This document shows, piece by piece, positions 1 to 9,710 of a stretch of DNA of 64,000 nucleotides. This stretch comes from Nosema muscidifuracis. Taxonomy: Eukaryota > Microsporidia > Nosematidae. The position numbers and the translations under genes were made by a program. Every line of letters starts with the position of its first letter. Position 1 is the stretch's first letter. The notes under the pieces were generated by a model that made no database searches, had not been told where the DNA came from, and saw nothing but the letters and a program-made list of their open reading frames with translations. The stretch is taken from contig JAIOKI010000003.1 of NCBI GenBank assembly GCA_028335825.1, positions 186,001-250,000 on the forward strand. The letters are read 5' to 3'.

Positions 1-149
1 AAATTAGTTTTTTTTTGAAATATTTGACAGATATTTTTTGTTAAATAAACGAATCTCAAAAATAGTAACTCGACCCATCAGATAAATATAAAATATTGTA
101 AATTGTTAATTTAAATAAATATAAAAACTAATCTTTTAAAAATCATTTA

Positions 150-1028
150 TTAAAATAAGTGAACTAAAACAGCTACACCTAATGCTAAACAACTTATAGA
201 TAATCCTATAACAAATGTTGATGCATCTATACCAATTAGACGATCCATATCTTTGTTATTAACTGTTTTTATCTCTTCTTCTTTTACATCATCAATCTTT
301 ATTAACTCTTCAATTTTATATTTTAAATTAAGAGATTTTTCGTTAAATATTTTTACTGAATTTTCGATATCAAATACTGGAGATAAAAATTCTTGAGTAT
401 ATTCCTGATCCTTCTCACAAACAATTTTGTATTCTTCAGACCAATCATGTATTTTTTTTAATTCATTATCTATATTATTAATAACTGTTTTAACCTCTTC
501 TCTCAAATCTTTAAGCATATTATCTTTATCTTTAGACTGTATATTGACAAGATAATTATTAAAATCGTCCTTGATTTTTTTTAATAAGTTGTACGATTTT
601 ATGAAATAAAACCAGTCTTCTTTTAACATAGAGAACCCAAAACTGTTAAAAAACCACCGACCAGTTTTTTTCATAAAATTATGGTCACCTATTTTAGATT
701 CAAAACTAAGCACCATATTTCCAGATTCAAAAGGAGTATCAACTTTTTCTGTACAATACAAATCAAAAAGAGTATCATCAAAAGGTAGTCTACCTATCTT
801 ACTATTTATTTCTTTAATTATATTATCTGTATCAGTTAATTTATCAAACTTCATTTCTAAACTTTTATTACTCATATTATCTATCTCAGCCTTAATTTGT
901 ATTGTATCCCGTAATTCGTTATTAATGAAACAAGCCAATTTTACCTCATTCAAATCTTTATCATATAATGTACAAAAATAAAAATCTGTTATTGCATATG
1001 TTAATTGTAGAAATGTTATAGAAATCAT
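150..1028 (-). CDS. Predicted secreted/membrane protein, signal peptide + coiled coil + C-terminal TM
   Basis: 292 aa, family not recognised. A hydrophobic N-terminus (residues about 1-16) looks like a signal peptide. Residues about 20-140 form a mixed domain containing DTPFE near residue 97 and a Trp/Phe-rich patch (EDWFYF near 138). Residues about 145-250 are charged and likely coiled coil. The last 26 residues are a clear hydrophobic segment ending the protein, so it is probably a type I-like or tail-anchored surface or endomembrane protein. The neighbour at 1478-2593 has the same architecture and the same DTP(F/Y) signature, so the two may be diverged paralogs. The start is the first ATG, preceded by AATCC, a weak form of the C-run start signal seen elsewhere in the window. 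Function unknown. Confidence 0.75.
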   Translation of the reverse strand: MISITFLQLTYAITDFYFCTLYDKDLNEVKLACFINNELRDTIQIKAEIDNMSNKSLEMKFDKLTDTDNIIKEINSKIGRLPFDDTLFDLYCTEKVDTPFESGNMVLSFESKIGDHNFMKKTGRWFFNSFGFSMLKEDWFYFIKSYNLLKKIKDDFNNYLVNIQSKDKDNMLKDLREEVKTVINNIDNELKKIHDWSEEYKIVCEKDQEYTQEFLSPVFDIENSVKIFNEKSLNLKYKIEELIKIDDVKEEEIKTVNNKDMDRLIGIDASTFVIGLSISCLALGVAVLVHLF

Positions 1029-1063
1029 GGATTATAAAATTAGTTTATTTTTATATTTAAATA

Positions 1064-1190
1064 TTAATTAATAAAGTGACAATTATAAATCTACATATTA
1101 ATTAATATAGTGACAATTATACATAAATATTAATTTATATAGTGATAATTATACATAAATATTAATTTATATAGTAATAATTAAAATCTA
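1064..1190. repeat. AT-rich tandem repeat, about 32-bp unit, 4 copies
   Basis: In the 449-bp gap between the two left-edge genes, a unit built on ATTAATTTATATAGTGA plus CAATTATACATAAAT recurs about four times with a 32-34 bp period. No gene seen in the rest of the gap. Confidence 0.75.
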
Positions 1191-1477
1191 CATATGTCTT
1201 TATATGTAATAATAAAGATATTTTTATTCCATTTTAATTAAATTATGACGTATATTTTTTATTAATATATCAAGAAAAATAGTTTTTCGATAAACTTTAC
1301 TTAATTTTAATTTGTTATAAAACGTAACATATTTGACACATTTTAAAAAACATAAATCTATTCTTTAATACATGATATAGTTATTAAGAAATATTATAAA
1401 GAAAATAAGTCAATAATTTAAGAATATATTTTTAATTAACTTATACTTTATTTTGGTACACCTTAAAAACTTAGAAA

Positions 1478-2593
1478 TTATTTAAATTTCATCATTTGGG
1501 TTTTTCTTGAGTCACTACGAAAATATCTGTAATTTATAAATAAAAATAGTAAAATTATAGGAATGTATAGACTAAATAAGTCGTAATTCTCATTGGGATT
1601 CGAATTGTCAGATGTTTTATTAGATAAATCAGAAGAAGAATCATTTATCTTCTCTTCATTAGATTTATCTATATTACTCAAAAAATCTTCTTCTTCTTTA
1701 TCAAATAATAGATTTGTATTTTTAATTTCATAAAAATATTCATTTAGATCTTCTTCTTTTTCATATGATAAATTTGTATTTTTAATGTTATAAGAATATT
1801 GATTATTCTCCCTCATAAAATCTTCTTCTTCTTTATCATATGATAAATCATTTTCCTCAATGTCATAAAAATATTGATCATCCTCTGTCAAAAAATCTTC
1901 TTCTTCCTTTTCATTTACTAATTTAGTTTCCAAAATTCTCACTTCTTCATCTGAAATTATTAGTAATTTTTCATCATTCTCCATTTCTAATTCCATTTCA
2001 AATATTAATAAATCTCTTATCATTTCAATTCTTTTTTCAATATTCCTTGTTTTTTCGCAGATCTCTTTTATACATAATTCTTCATCTTTTAATTTTTCCG
2101 ATCTTTTTAATTCTTTGCATATTTTCTTAATAATTAACTCTACATTAATTAAAGTATCTTCTAATATATCAAATTTCTTATTACTAATGTATCTTCTAAG
2201 TTCATATCGAATATCACTCATTATATTATAATTATCTTCTAAGATTTTTATGAACAGATCTCTACACACAAATTTATCTGATACTGTACTATCATTTTTA
2301 ATTAATAATTCTTTATAAGGAGTATCTCCAAATTTGTATTTTAATATTATATCTTGGTTATCAAATATACTTGAATACCAGTGTGTACCAAAAACTACAA
2401 CATCTTCTTTAAAGTATTCTTTATATTCCATTTCTTCTAAACTGAAGATTGATATACTACCTGTAAAATATTTTTTAAATATACTTGGGAATATTACATA
2501 AACAGAATCAGTTTTGTTCAGATTATTAGATCGAATATGGATTTCTACATTTATAGAATTATATACGTATGTAATTAAAGTAAAAATGTTCAT
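1478..2593 (-). CDS. Predicted secreted/membrane protein with Glu-rich repeats and C-terminal TM
   Basis: 371 aa, not recognised. Signal-peptide-like N-terminus (about 1-15). The domain of residues 20-120 carries DTPYK near residue 88, matching DTPFE in the gene at 150-1028. Residues about 120-215 are charged and likely coiled coil. Residues about 228-312 hold four imperfect acidic repeats of about 20-28 aa, each opening with KEEEDF or KEEDL and continuing with an aromatic Y-F/S-Y motif. A TM segment lies at about 343-358, followed by a short basic tail (RSDSRKTQ), which suggests a type I membrane protein with a cytosolic tail. The start is supported by CCCCTTTATG. Likely at the parasite surface or host interface; this is inferred from layout only. 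Confidence 0.75.
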   Translation of the reverse strand: MNIFTLITYVYNSINVEIHIRSNNLNKTDSVYVIFPSIFKKYFTGSISIFSLEEMEYKEYFKEDVVVFGTHWYSSIFDNQDIILKYKFGDTPYKELLIKNDSTVSDKFVCRDLFIKILEDNYNIMSDIRYELRRYISNKKFDILEDTLINVELIIKKICKELKRSEKLKDEELCIKEICEKTRNIEKRIEMIRDLLIFEMELEMENDEKLLIISDEEVRILETKLVNEKEEEDFLTEDDQYFYDIEENDLSYDKEEEDFMRENNQYSYNIKNTNLSYEKEEDLNEYFYEIKNTNLLFDKEEEDFLSNIDKSNEEKINDSSSDLSNKTSDNSNPNENYDLFSLYIPIILLFLFINYRYFRSDSRKTQMMKFK

Positions 2594-2723
2594 AAAGGGG
2601 ATGCTTATTAAAGATAGTCTAAATATTTCTAAACAATGACGTAATATTAATCTATTTGAAATAAGTATAACAAATAATATGTAAAAAAATATATTTAAAT
2701 CTCGTTTATGATCTAAGTCTTTA

Positions 2724-5075
2724 TTATATGATATGTCCTTTACAAATATACATTCCTAAATCTTCTACAAGATCTTTCCCATACTTTCTGTCGAATAATT
2801 CTAAGCACATAGCCTCGAACATCTTTTTGGTCTCTTCATCAACAACAAGTTCTCTAAGTTTAGTCTTTAGATAGTCTAATGCTTCAGTCTTCTTATTTTT
2901 ATTGAGTAAATTTAAATATTCGTGTTGTCTTATTTTCATTATCATGATATGTTTAATCTCTTCCACAGTTTGCTTATTAATATCAAGTGACCATAAATCA
3001 TTTTGTCTCTTGTCTACCACATTTCCACCGAATAAGTAAAAAGTATTCTTGTGATTGATAAATTGATGGGCTGTACGAGCAGATGGTCCTGAGCTCATTT
3101 GTACTTCTAACCATTTCCTATTTATTAATGAATATGTAAATAATTTGAATATATCTAACTTAGAATCTCTATCTTTACCATATGTGAATAATACTAATAT
3201 ATCAGATTTATATAATACAGATCTCTGAAGAATTCTACCATCACTATATATTGGATATGGTACTGTCTCAAATACAGTATTAGTTTCTTCTGAATAAAAA
3301 GATATATTTTTGAAATATTCTTTACCTCTTTGTCCTCCCACTATAGCTAAAGATCCTGAATAGAAAGTATTAGGAATATCAATATAGATAAGTCCATGAC
3401 CTATTCTTCCTTTTAGACAAGGTGTGTCTAAAGGTTGATCTGCACCATCTAATATTTTATACCATCTTCTTGGTAGAGGAATTTTCTTATTATAATTTTT
3501 ACTTGTAGAATTATCTAATTCTAATTCATTAAATTCTACTGAAGAAGATTCACGAGATTTTATAGTATTTACTTCTTTTTCACCAGAATAAATCAATCTT
3601 GTATTTTTATCATTTTGTGTGTTTATAGATTCAGTATTTTTATTTGATATTTCATTAATATATTTAGGTGGATCAATATCAATATATTTTGGTTCTTCTA
3701 TTTCTATATCTGTTCTTATATCTATCTTGTATAATCCTCCAAATGAATCATCATAATTTGTTGTCTTTCCACCGAACATATACAAATATCCATTTTTATT
3801 AACTAAATGATGATCGTACATGTTAGGACAAAGGTCTCTAGTACTAGATTTTAAGATACTCCATTTACCATCATACATCCAAATATCACAATACATAAAA
3901 TCAGAATCCCTTACCATACTAGGAATATATCTTCCTAGCATAAATATTTTATTACCATCTGTACACATTTTATGACAACTCCTTTTTCCTGGTGTCATAT
4001 CCTGAATGTCAGAAGAATGTTCTTCTGTTCTTAATAAACTAATAGAATGATTTAAATCATCAACTATTGTATCCAAATCATTTATACATTCATGAATACA
4101 CTCCCATTTCATATCCTGTGTATTGAACTTCCAGAAATCTCCTAATTCTTCTTTACCATTCCATCCACCATACAAATACAAATTATCTTCCATACTTATC
4201 ATTTGATGTCCACCTCTTTCACATGGCCAGGATTCTGATTTAGAGATATTTTTCCATTTACCTTTATATCCTGAATTTTCAATATAATCCTTAAATTTTG
4301 TAATATCCAATTTTTTGATATATTCTTCACATTTCTCAAATTCTGATTTATCAAAATGATTCTTAATAATTTCTATATCTTTATTTGTTACATCCATATC
4401 TTTAGTTATCCCTTCAACTTCTAATTTATATCCTTCTCTTTTTAATATTCTAAGGGAACTAACCACTTCTTCATATTTTCTTATTTTTTCAGATTTACTT
4501 ATAAAATATGAATCTAAAACTCCTTTCAATCCAACGTACCATATCGAATAATTAAAATTCATACCCCATGCTGCTAAAGGTTCAATCATCATATACCTAC
4601 TCACTATATACTTATTATCACGATAATACATTAAATTAAATGTTTCTCCTTGTGTATCATTTCTTAATCCCCCATAAAATACTTCTTCATAAGTTACATT
4701 ATCAAATGATACAGATATCTTCATTTCTTTAATATTACATACATGTATCTTACAATATTTTCCAAATTGTATATTTGAAACTACAGCTGGATCATATTCT
4801 ATTATTATATATTGCCTATGATCATTGGTGTTTGTAGACCATCTTGAGTTTACATCAGAAGGATCATTTATTAAGATATTTTTTGGAGAATATGTGGAAG
4901 AAAAAGATGAGTATCCATTTATACTATAAGGTATCTTATCCAACCTTGATTTGTCCTTTAATCTATCTAAACACTCATTATATCTGATATCAGAATCATT
5001 CATCTCATTTTCTAGTCTAATTCTTTCATCAACACTTTTACTCATTTTTCTGTTAGTATTGCTTTCTCTCTTCAT
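2724..5075 (-). CDS. Muskelin homolog (discoidin-like + kelch repeats)
   Basis: 783 aa, close to the length of animal muskelin (about 735). Residues about 52-190 match the muskelin N-terminal discoidin domain: SSFSSTY, NILIND, SRWS, FGKY and IWYVGLKGV occur in order. Residues about 195-275 correspond to the LisH/CTLH region, with FEKCEEYIKKL matching the muskelin CTLH. Kelch repeats follow, with diagnostic blocks RGGHQM...LYGGW (about 287), SCHKMC...LGRY (about 367), DHHLV...MFGGK (about 418), RIGHGL...VGGQRG (about 555) and RTAHQF...LFGGN (about 668). A low-complexity Asn/Ser/Thr insert sits at about 460-535. In animals muskelin is a subunit of the CTLH/GID E3 ubiquitin ligase; the same role here is inferred. 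It is divergently paired (203 bp) with the gene at 5279. The start has CCCTAAATCAGTATATG upstream. Confidence 0.93.
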   Translation of the reverse strand: MKRESNTNRKMSKSVDERIRLENEMNDSDIRYNECLDRLKDKSRLDKIPYSINGYSSFSSTYSPKNILINDPSDVNSRWSTNTNDHRQYIIIEYDPAVVSNIQFGKYCKIHVCNIKEMKISVSFDNVTYEEVFYGGLRNDTQGETFNLMYYRDNKYIVSRYMMIEPLAAWGMNFNYSIWYVGLKGVLDSYFISKSEKIRKYEEVVSSLRILKREGYKLEVEGITKDMDVTNKDIEIIKNHFDKSEFEKCEEYIKKLDITKFKDYIENSGYKGKWKNISKSESWPCERGGHQMISMEDNLYLYGGWNGKEELGDFWKFNTQDMKWECIHECINDLDTIVDDLNHSISLLRTEEHSSDIQDMTPGKRSCHKMCTDGNKIFMLGRYIPSMVRDSDFMYCDIWMYDGKWSILKSSTRDLCPNMYDHHLVNKNGYLYMFGGKTTNYDDSFGGLYKIDIRTDIEIEEPKYIDIDPPKYINEISNKNTESINTQNDKNTRLIYSGEKEVNTIKSRESSSVEFNELELDNSTSKNYNKKIPLPRRWYKILDGADQPLDTPCLKGRIGHGLIYIDIPNTFYSGSLAIVGGQRGKEYFKNISFYSEETNTVFETVPYPIYSDGRILQRSVLYKSDILVLFTYGKDRDSKLDIFKLFTYSLINRKWLEVQMSSGPSARTAHQFINHKNTFYLFGGNVVDKRQNDLWSLDINKQTVEEIKHIMIMKIRQHEYLNLLNKNKKTEALDYLKTKLRELVVDEETKKMFEAMCLELFDRKYGKDLVEDLGMYICKGHII

Positions 5076-5278
5076 ATACTGATTTAGGGATCAGTTTTTA
5101 TATGTTTGAAAAGGATACAATGTAACAAAAAGGATCAACCTAAAAAATTACTCATTCCTTATTTATCCAATTAGAAAAAAATTATTTTATGCAGATTTTT
5201 TTTATTTATATTTTTTTTGCATAATATAATTTTTATGCTTTTTCTCTTAATAAACAATTAATTTTTTCTATCCTTAAA

Positions 5279-6640
5279 ATGCATAATGAAAATATTTCTA
5301 ATGATTGTCTTTTGTCTCCAAAATCAGAAAACAGGAAAGTTAAGTTGATAAACACAGAGTTTAAGAATAAGTATGATAAGAAAGATAACCTTGTCTATGA
5401 TTTCACTAGTAATAGTTATGTTAAGACTAATACAAGTAGGGTACAAGATCTAATTGAAAAGTATAATACAAGGATTGTTAAGGGAAGTAAATCTTTGTTT
5501 GGTTCACAAATACTTCAAAAAAATATAAGTGCAAAGAAAGAAACTTCTAATAAAATGAATCCAATCAATATTATGTATGCACCAAGAGAATCAAAAAAAA
5601 TTAATTGTCCTTTTGATAATGCAAGTATTTCTTCCAAATTCAAAGGATTGAATATTAGTAGTGGATTATCAAGATCGAGTACCCCTCCAATATTTGATAA
5701 ATCAGATGAAATGAATCCTTTTCCAAGTAATTTGAAAAATTCATATACATTCGACAAAGAAAGTGATATTTCTAAAGAATTTCAGTCTACTTCTCCTAAA
5801 TATGATTCAGTTTTAAAATCAAACCAATCTTTTAATTCTCCTAAATATGATTCAGTTTCAAAATCAAACCAATCTTTTAATTCTCCTAAATATGGTTCCG
5901 TTTCAAAATCAAACTTATCTTATAATTCTGTTTCAAGGTCTAATTCTCCAAATTATGGTTCCCCTAAATATAAGACAAATTTAAGAAGTACTTCTGTTCC
6001 TAATACAAGACCTTTTTCTCCTGTAAATTCATTTAATGAAAGATCTGAATGTTTATATGGTCCTAGTGTAGAACTAGTACATCCAATTACTTTTACTATA
6101 TTGAATACTGTCTATGAATTTAATAAAGGAATAGAGAATACTCTCTACTATCTAGAGATATCTTCAAATGTAAGTTGGATAATTAAAAAAGATCTAAATT
6201 CTATTAGAAAATTACTTAAGAATCATGATCTTGGAAAAAAAGCTGATCCTTTAAATAAGAAGTTAAGAGACAATGCAATATCTACAATACTAAATACTCT
6301 TTATAAGACACTTCCAACAGAAAATAACAAGAATGATTTACAATTTTTCATCCTTACAGATATAACTAAATATACAAAATCTAAAGGAGATTATCTTCTT
6401 TTAAATGATGTACCTTACATATTTAAGCTTGTAGGAAAAGCTCTTGTTTCTTATAATATGGAAAATAGGGTACATAAGATATTTATCCTTGATAGTTGTA
6501 AGATAGAAGAAAGTGTAAGAAACGAATGTGCATTTTATATTTCTAGTGGAATTAGTGAAGTTGAATTATTTGCTAGTTGTAAAATCGAGAGAGATGAATG
6601 GGTAAGAGAAATAAGAAACTTTATCAATAAAAAATGTTAA
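5279..6640 (+). CDS. Protein with disordered Ser/Asn-rich N-terminus and PH-like C-terminal domain
   Basis: 453 aa. Residues about 1-260 are polar and disordered and include three to four tandem 14-16 aa repeats of the form SFNSPKYDSVSKSNQ (about 180-215) followed by SPxY/S-rich sequence, probably phosphorylated. Residues about 262-450 are a folded domain: helices at about 265-330, then alternating strands and a final helix with WVREIRNFI, the layout of a PH domain. A DH/PH (RhoGEF-like) or RasGAP-like relative is possible, but no catalytic signature is clear. The start context is TATCCTTAAAATG. It shares a 203-bp divergent upstream region with muskelin. Role unknown; membrane or small-GTPase signalling is a guess. 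Confidence 0.7.
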   Translation: MHNENISNDCLLSPKSENRKVKLINTEFKNKYDKKDNLVYDFTSNSYVKTNTSRVQDLIEKYNTRIVKGSKSLFGSQILQKNISAKKETSNKMNPINIMYAPRESKKINCPFDNASISSKFKGLNISSGLSRSSTPPIFDKSDEMNPFPSNLKNSYTFDKESDISKEFQSTSPKYDSVLKSNQSFNSPKYDSVSKSNQSFNSPKYGSVSKSNLSYNSVSRSNSPNYGSPKYKTNLRSTSVPNTRPFSPVNSFNERSECLYGPSVELVHPITFTILNTVYEFNKGIENTLYYLEISSNVSWIIKKDLNSIRKLLKNHDLGKKADPLNKKLRDNAISTILNTLYKTLPTENNKNDLQFFILTDITKYTKSKGDYLLLNDVPYIFKLVGKALVSYNMENRVHKIFILDSCKIEESVRNECAFYISSGISEVELFASCKIERDEWVREIRNFINKKC

Positions 6641-7571
6641 AATCTTCTGATATTAAATAAATCTTTTCTTAGGGGTATTTTTAAACTAAAGTCAATATTT
6701 ATAAAAAATAAGACATAATTTTTAGATTTGATTTAATTTTCAGAGTTTGATTTAATTTTCATAGTTCTATTTAATTTTTAGAGTTTTATTTAATTTTTAG
6801 ATTTTATTTAATTTTCAGAGTTTTATTTAATTTTTAGATTTGATTTAATTTTCAGAGTTTTATTTAATTTTTAGAGTTTGATTTAATTTTCAGAGTTTTA
6901 TTTAATTTTCAGAGTTTTATTTATTTACAACAATCTAATTCTGTTTGATAATTTTCTATAAATTGTGATTTCTCATTAAAATTTTTTATAAATCTCATTC
7001 TGTCAAAAAAATCAAAAATGAATTTTAATTTTTTCTAAGTTAAATTTAATTAATGTCAAAACAATCAAAAAAATCTGATACATTAAATATCTAAGAATTT
7101 TGATCAAAAACTAGAACTATTAATGATAACATTAGCATGTTCAAATTCTATATGTATTTATCTTAAAATTAAAATATATACATAGCACCATCTTAAGAAT
7201 ACATTTGATATATAATTTTTGATCTATGACATCAACTTAAATTAAAATATATACATGACAAAATCATAAGAATAGAAATAAATACATGATATTATCATAA
7301 GAATAAAAACATATACATGACATTATCTCGATAATAAAAATATATACATGACAAAATCATAAGAATAGAAATAAATACATAATATTATCTTAAGAATAAA
7401 AACATATTCATGATATTATCATTAGAATAAAAATAAATACATAATATTATCATAAGAATAAAAACATATACATAATATTATCAAAAAAATATATATGATA
7501 TTATCAAAAAAAATATAAATGACACCATCTTAAGAATACTGTTAATAAGTGATATTTTATTCAAGTACAAT
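6641..7571. repeat. Gap with two different short-unit tandem repeat arrays
   Basis: At 6718-6925 a 17-18 bp unit (TTTAATTTTCAGAGTTT, with TTTTTAGA variants) recurs about eleven times. At 7165-7530 a looser 30-37 bp unit (variants of AAAAATATATACATGA plus ATTATCATAAGAAT) recurs about nine times. The units differ from each other and from those in other gaps. No gene seen. Confidence 0.75.
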
Positions 7572-8678
7572 TTATTTAATCTCAAATATTCTTAGTAAAT
7601 TATTCCCTTCTATTAGAATATTTTTCTCATTATTGCTAATATTCAATATTTCACTCTCTTTTAGTTTAATATACATCTTCTTATTATTCTTATAATCATA
7701 CAAAATTATACTTTCTTTATTTCCTATCATAATATTTTTATCAAGTATATTGATAAATTTAATATCTTCTTCTATTTCTATGTCCCTTATGATATTATTC
7801 TCATTATCCTTACCTGATGTATTATAAAACAATAAATTATTATTATTTCTTATTACAAGTATATTATCTATATTGTATAATCTATTATTAATATCATACA
7901 CATCATTATTAAATATTTTACTAATCCTAACTAACTTATTCTGTATATCAAATATTATCAAATTATTTCTATTTGATATTGAGTATCCTGTATTATTAAT
8001 TATAATTAAATTACTTTTTATTTCTTCAGTAGATGTAAGTATAAGTACAAGTTTATCACAATCATATACTCTAAAAGACTTATCATAACAAGTAAGGTAT
8101 ATTAAAGTATTCTTAACTACAATACTAATATGATTAGGCATATTTAATGTATCAGTAATTAATTTATCTTTTAAATTAAATTTCTTAAGGAAATTATTTT
8201 GAAATGTGTATAAATTATCTTGATCATCTAAGAAATATCTTACATGAGATCTACCTCCATCATAATTTGCATAAGAAGTCTTATATTTCTTATTAGAATA
8301 TTCTTCATACAAAACTATCTGATCATTAATAATCTGAAATAAATTAGAATCTTCAAGTATGTGTACAATATTATTGGATATGAAAAATAAAAATCTACCA
8401 TCTGAAGAAATATTAGAGCAGTACATTTCTTTAAAGAAAAACTTCCTTACTTGTTGTATATTAAAAATTTTATGCCCTTCTACTGACCAATCAGACCCCA
8501 TTTTAATTAAATTATTTGATTTAGATATATTTTTATAAAAAGCTATCTTCCTTTTATACTCCAAATTTATGTCTATCAACTTCTTATTCTCCTGTTTTAA
8601 AATCTTATTATCTTGTAATAAGAGATCATACTGTTGTTTTATAGCTTCTAGATATGTATTTATATCTGGTTGATACAT
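7572..8678 (-). CDS. Tup1-like WD-repeat co-repressor (putative)
   Basis: 368 aa. Residues 1-57 are a helical coiled coil (NTYLEAIKQQYDLLLQ, then KILKQENKKL) resembling the Tup1 N-terminal tetramerisation helix. Next comes DWSVEGHKIFNIQQVRKF (about 63-80), which parallels the DW(S/T)V...LDV segment at the start of the Tup1 propeller, then SSDGRFLFF matching the first WD blade (SxDGKYLAT). The remainder (80-368) is beta-rich with weakly conserved WD-like blades such as FRVYDCDK and LIIFDIQN. In yeast Tup1 acts in the nucleus with Ssn6 to repress transcription. The protein is shorter than Tup1 and its blades are strongly diverged, so another WD protein is possible. The start is supported by ACCCTCAAAATG. 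Confidence 0.6.
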   Translation of the reverse strand: MYQPDINTYLEAIKQQYDLLLQDNKILKQENKKLIDINLEYKRKIAFYKNISKSNNLIKMGSDWSVEGHKIFNIQQVRKFFFKEMYCSNISSDGRFLFFISNNIVHILEDSNLFQIINDQIVLYEEYSNKKYKTSYANYDGGRSHVRYFLDDQDNLYTFQNNFLKKFNLKDKLITDTLNMPNHISIVVKNTLIYLTCYDKSFRVYDCDKLVLILTSTEEIKSNLIIINNTGYSISNRNNLIIFDIQNKLVRISKIFNNDVYDINNRLYNIDNILVIRNNNNLLFYNTSGKDNENNIIRDIEIEEDIKFINILDKNIMIGNKESIILYDYKNNKKMYIKLKESEILNISNNEKNILIEGNNLLRIFEIK

Positions 8679-9047
8679 TTTGAGGGTATGAACTTGAATA
8701 GAAAAAACAAAAAAAAAGAACTTATCATAAAAATAGAATCAACATAATTTATACATGAATTAATATTTATGTATGGGATAAAAATTATATATATAGCATA
8801 AAAATAGATTAAATACAATATATATAAAAATTTTCAATATTTTTTTAAAGGTTTAAATTTATTAATTATGTAAAATCATTAACTAATCTTTTTTAACGAT
8901 CAATTTGAAATATGAAAAATAATTAATTTAACTATGTAAATAAATTTATTAAAAAATATACTTTAAGAAATGAGATTTATAAGAAAGTTTTAATTAAGTA
9001 ACTCATTATTTATTATAATATAAAACTTAATGTTTTATAAATTTAAT
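8679..9047. other. AT-rich gap, nothing seen
   Basis: 369 bp between the start of the Tup1-like gene and the stop of the Mis18-like gene. Very AT-rich; I see no gene, RNA or clear repeat. Confidence 0.6.
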
Positions 9048-9473
9048 TTATTTTTTATCATCAATCTTTTTATATAAATACAAACAAAGTCTCTGTATTT
9101 TATCAATATCTTCACATAAATCAGTCAAACACACATTTGAAATAGCATCATTTGCTTGTACACCTAAAGAATAAGTATAAACATACTCCTTATTGATAAA
9201 GAACATCCCACTGTATCCATTGAAATCAGCAGTTGTGCTAATATATTTTCTACCTACTACAAGATGACATTTACATTTAACTATGTGATATACGTTATCA
9301 TCTTCAGTATTTTTTTTCTTATCTACTATAGGAGTTGACGATATGGATGAATGAATTAAATAATTATTTTTGTAATCTAGTAAAGTAAATGAATCAGAAA
9401 TCGGTAAATTACAACTCTTACAATTTACTGTGAAAGGATTTTTTAGTAATTTGGGTGATGGGTTCATTGTCAT
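9048..9473 (-). CDS. Mis18-like kinetochore protein
   Basis: 141 aa. It fits the Mis18/Yippee-type zinc fold: C18-x2-C21 (NCKSCNLPISDS) matches the Mis18 C-x-x-C...xVGDS block, and a second metal pair K-C67-K-C69-H-LVVG matches the later C...C-x-L-x-LG block, though the spacing is CxC instead of CxxC. YVYTYSLG (about 100-107) matches the YxLG end of the fold, followed by a C-terminal helix. Mis18 helps load CENP-A at centromeres. It is divergently paired with the methyltransferase gene at 9711 (237 bp between starts). The start is supported by ACCCTTCATG. Yippee or cereblon relatives share the fold, but the size and the tail helix favour Mis18. Confidence 0.7.
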   Translation of the reverse strand: MTMNPSPKLLKNPFTVNCKSCNLPISDSFTLLDYKNNYLIHSSISSTPIVDKKKNTEDDNVYHIVKCKCHLVVGRKYISTTADFNGYSGMFFINKEYVYTYSLGVQANDAISNVCLTDLCEDIDKIQRLCLYLYKKIDDKK

Positions 9474-9546
9474 GAAGGGTAAATTATTATAAAATAGATG
9501 ATTGAGAAAGAAATATTAAAAAAAATTATCAAAAAATTCCTTTTAA

Positions 9547-9604
9547 TAGAGTGGGAATGTACTTTTATTATTTAGCTTAAAATAAATAATTGTAGGATTT
9601 TAAA
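9547..9604. repeat. Dispersed motif, copy 1 (upstream of Trm4-type gene 1)
   Basis: TGGGAATGTACTT followed about 20 bp later by AATAATTGTA. The same two blocks, similarly spaced, recur at 37038-37078. It could be a shared regulatory element or a small dispersed repeat. Confidence 0.4.
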
Positions 9605-9710
9605 TTTTTTTTATATGGATTAATAATGTTTTTTATACAATTTTTTATATTTCATACATATCTAATCCTTTTCAAATATTTTTTTCTATAATTTTTTTTT
9701 ACCGTTAAGA

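Noticed and set aside
6718-6925. CRISPR-like array
   Set aside because: The repeat is a contiguous 17-18 bp AT-rich unit with no unique spacers, in a eukaryotic context.
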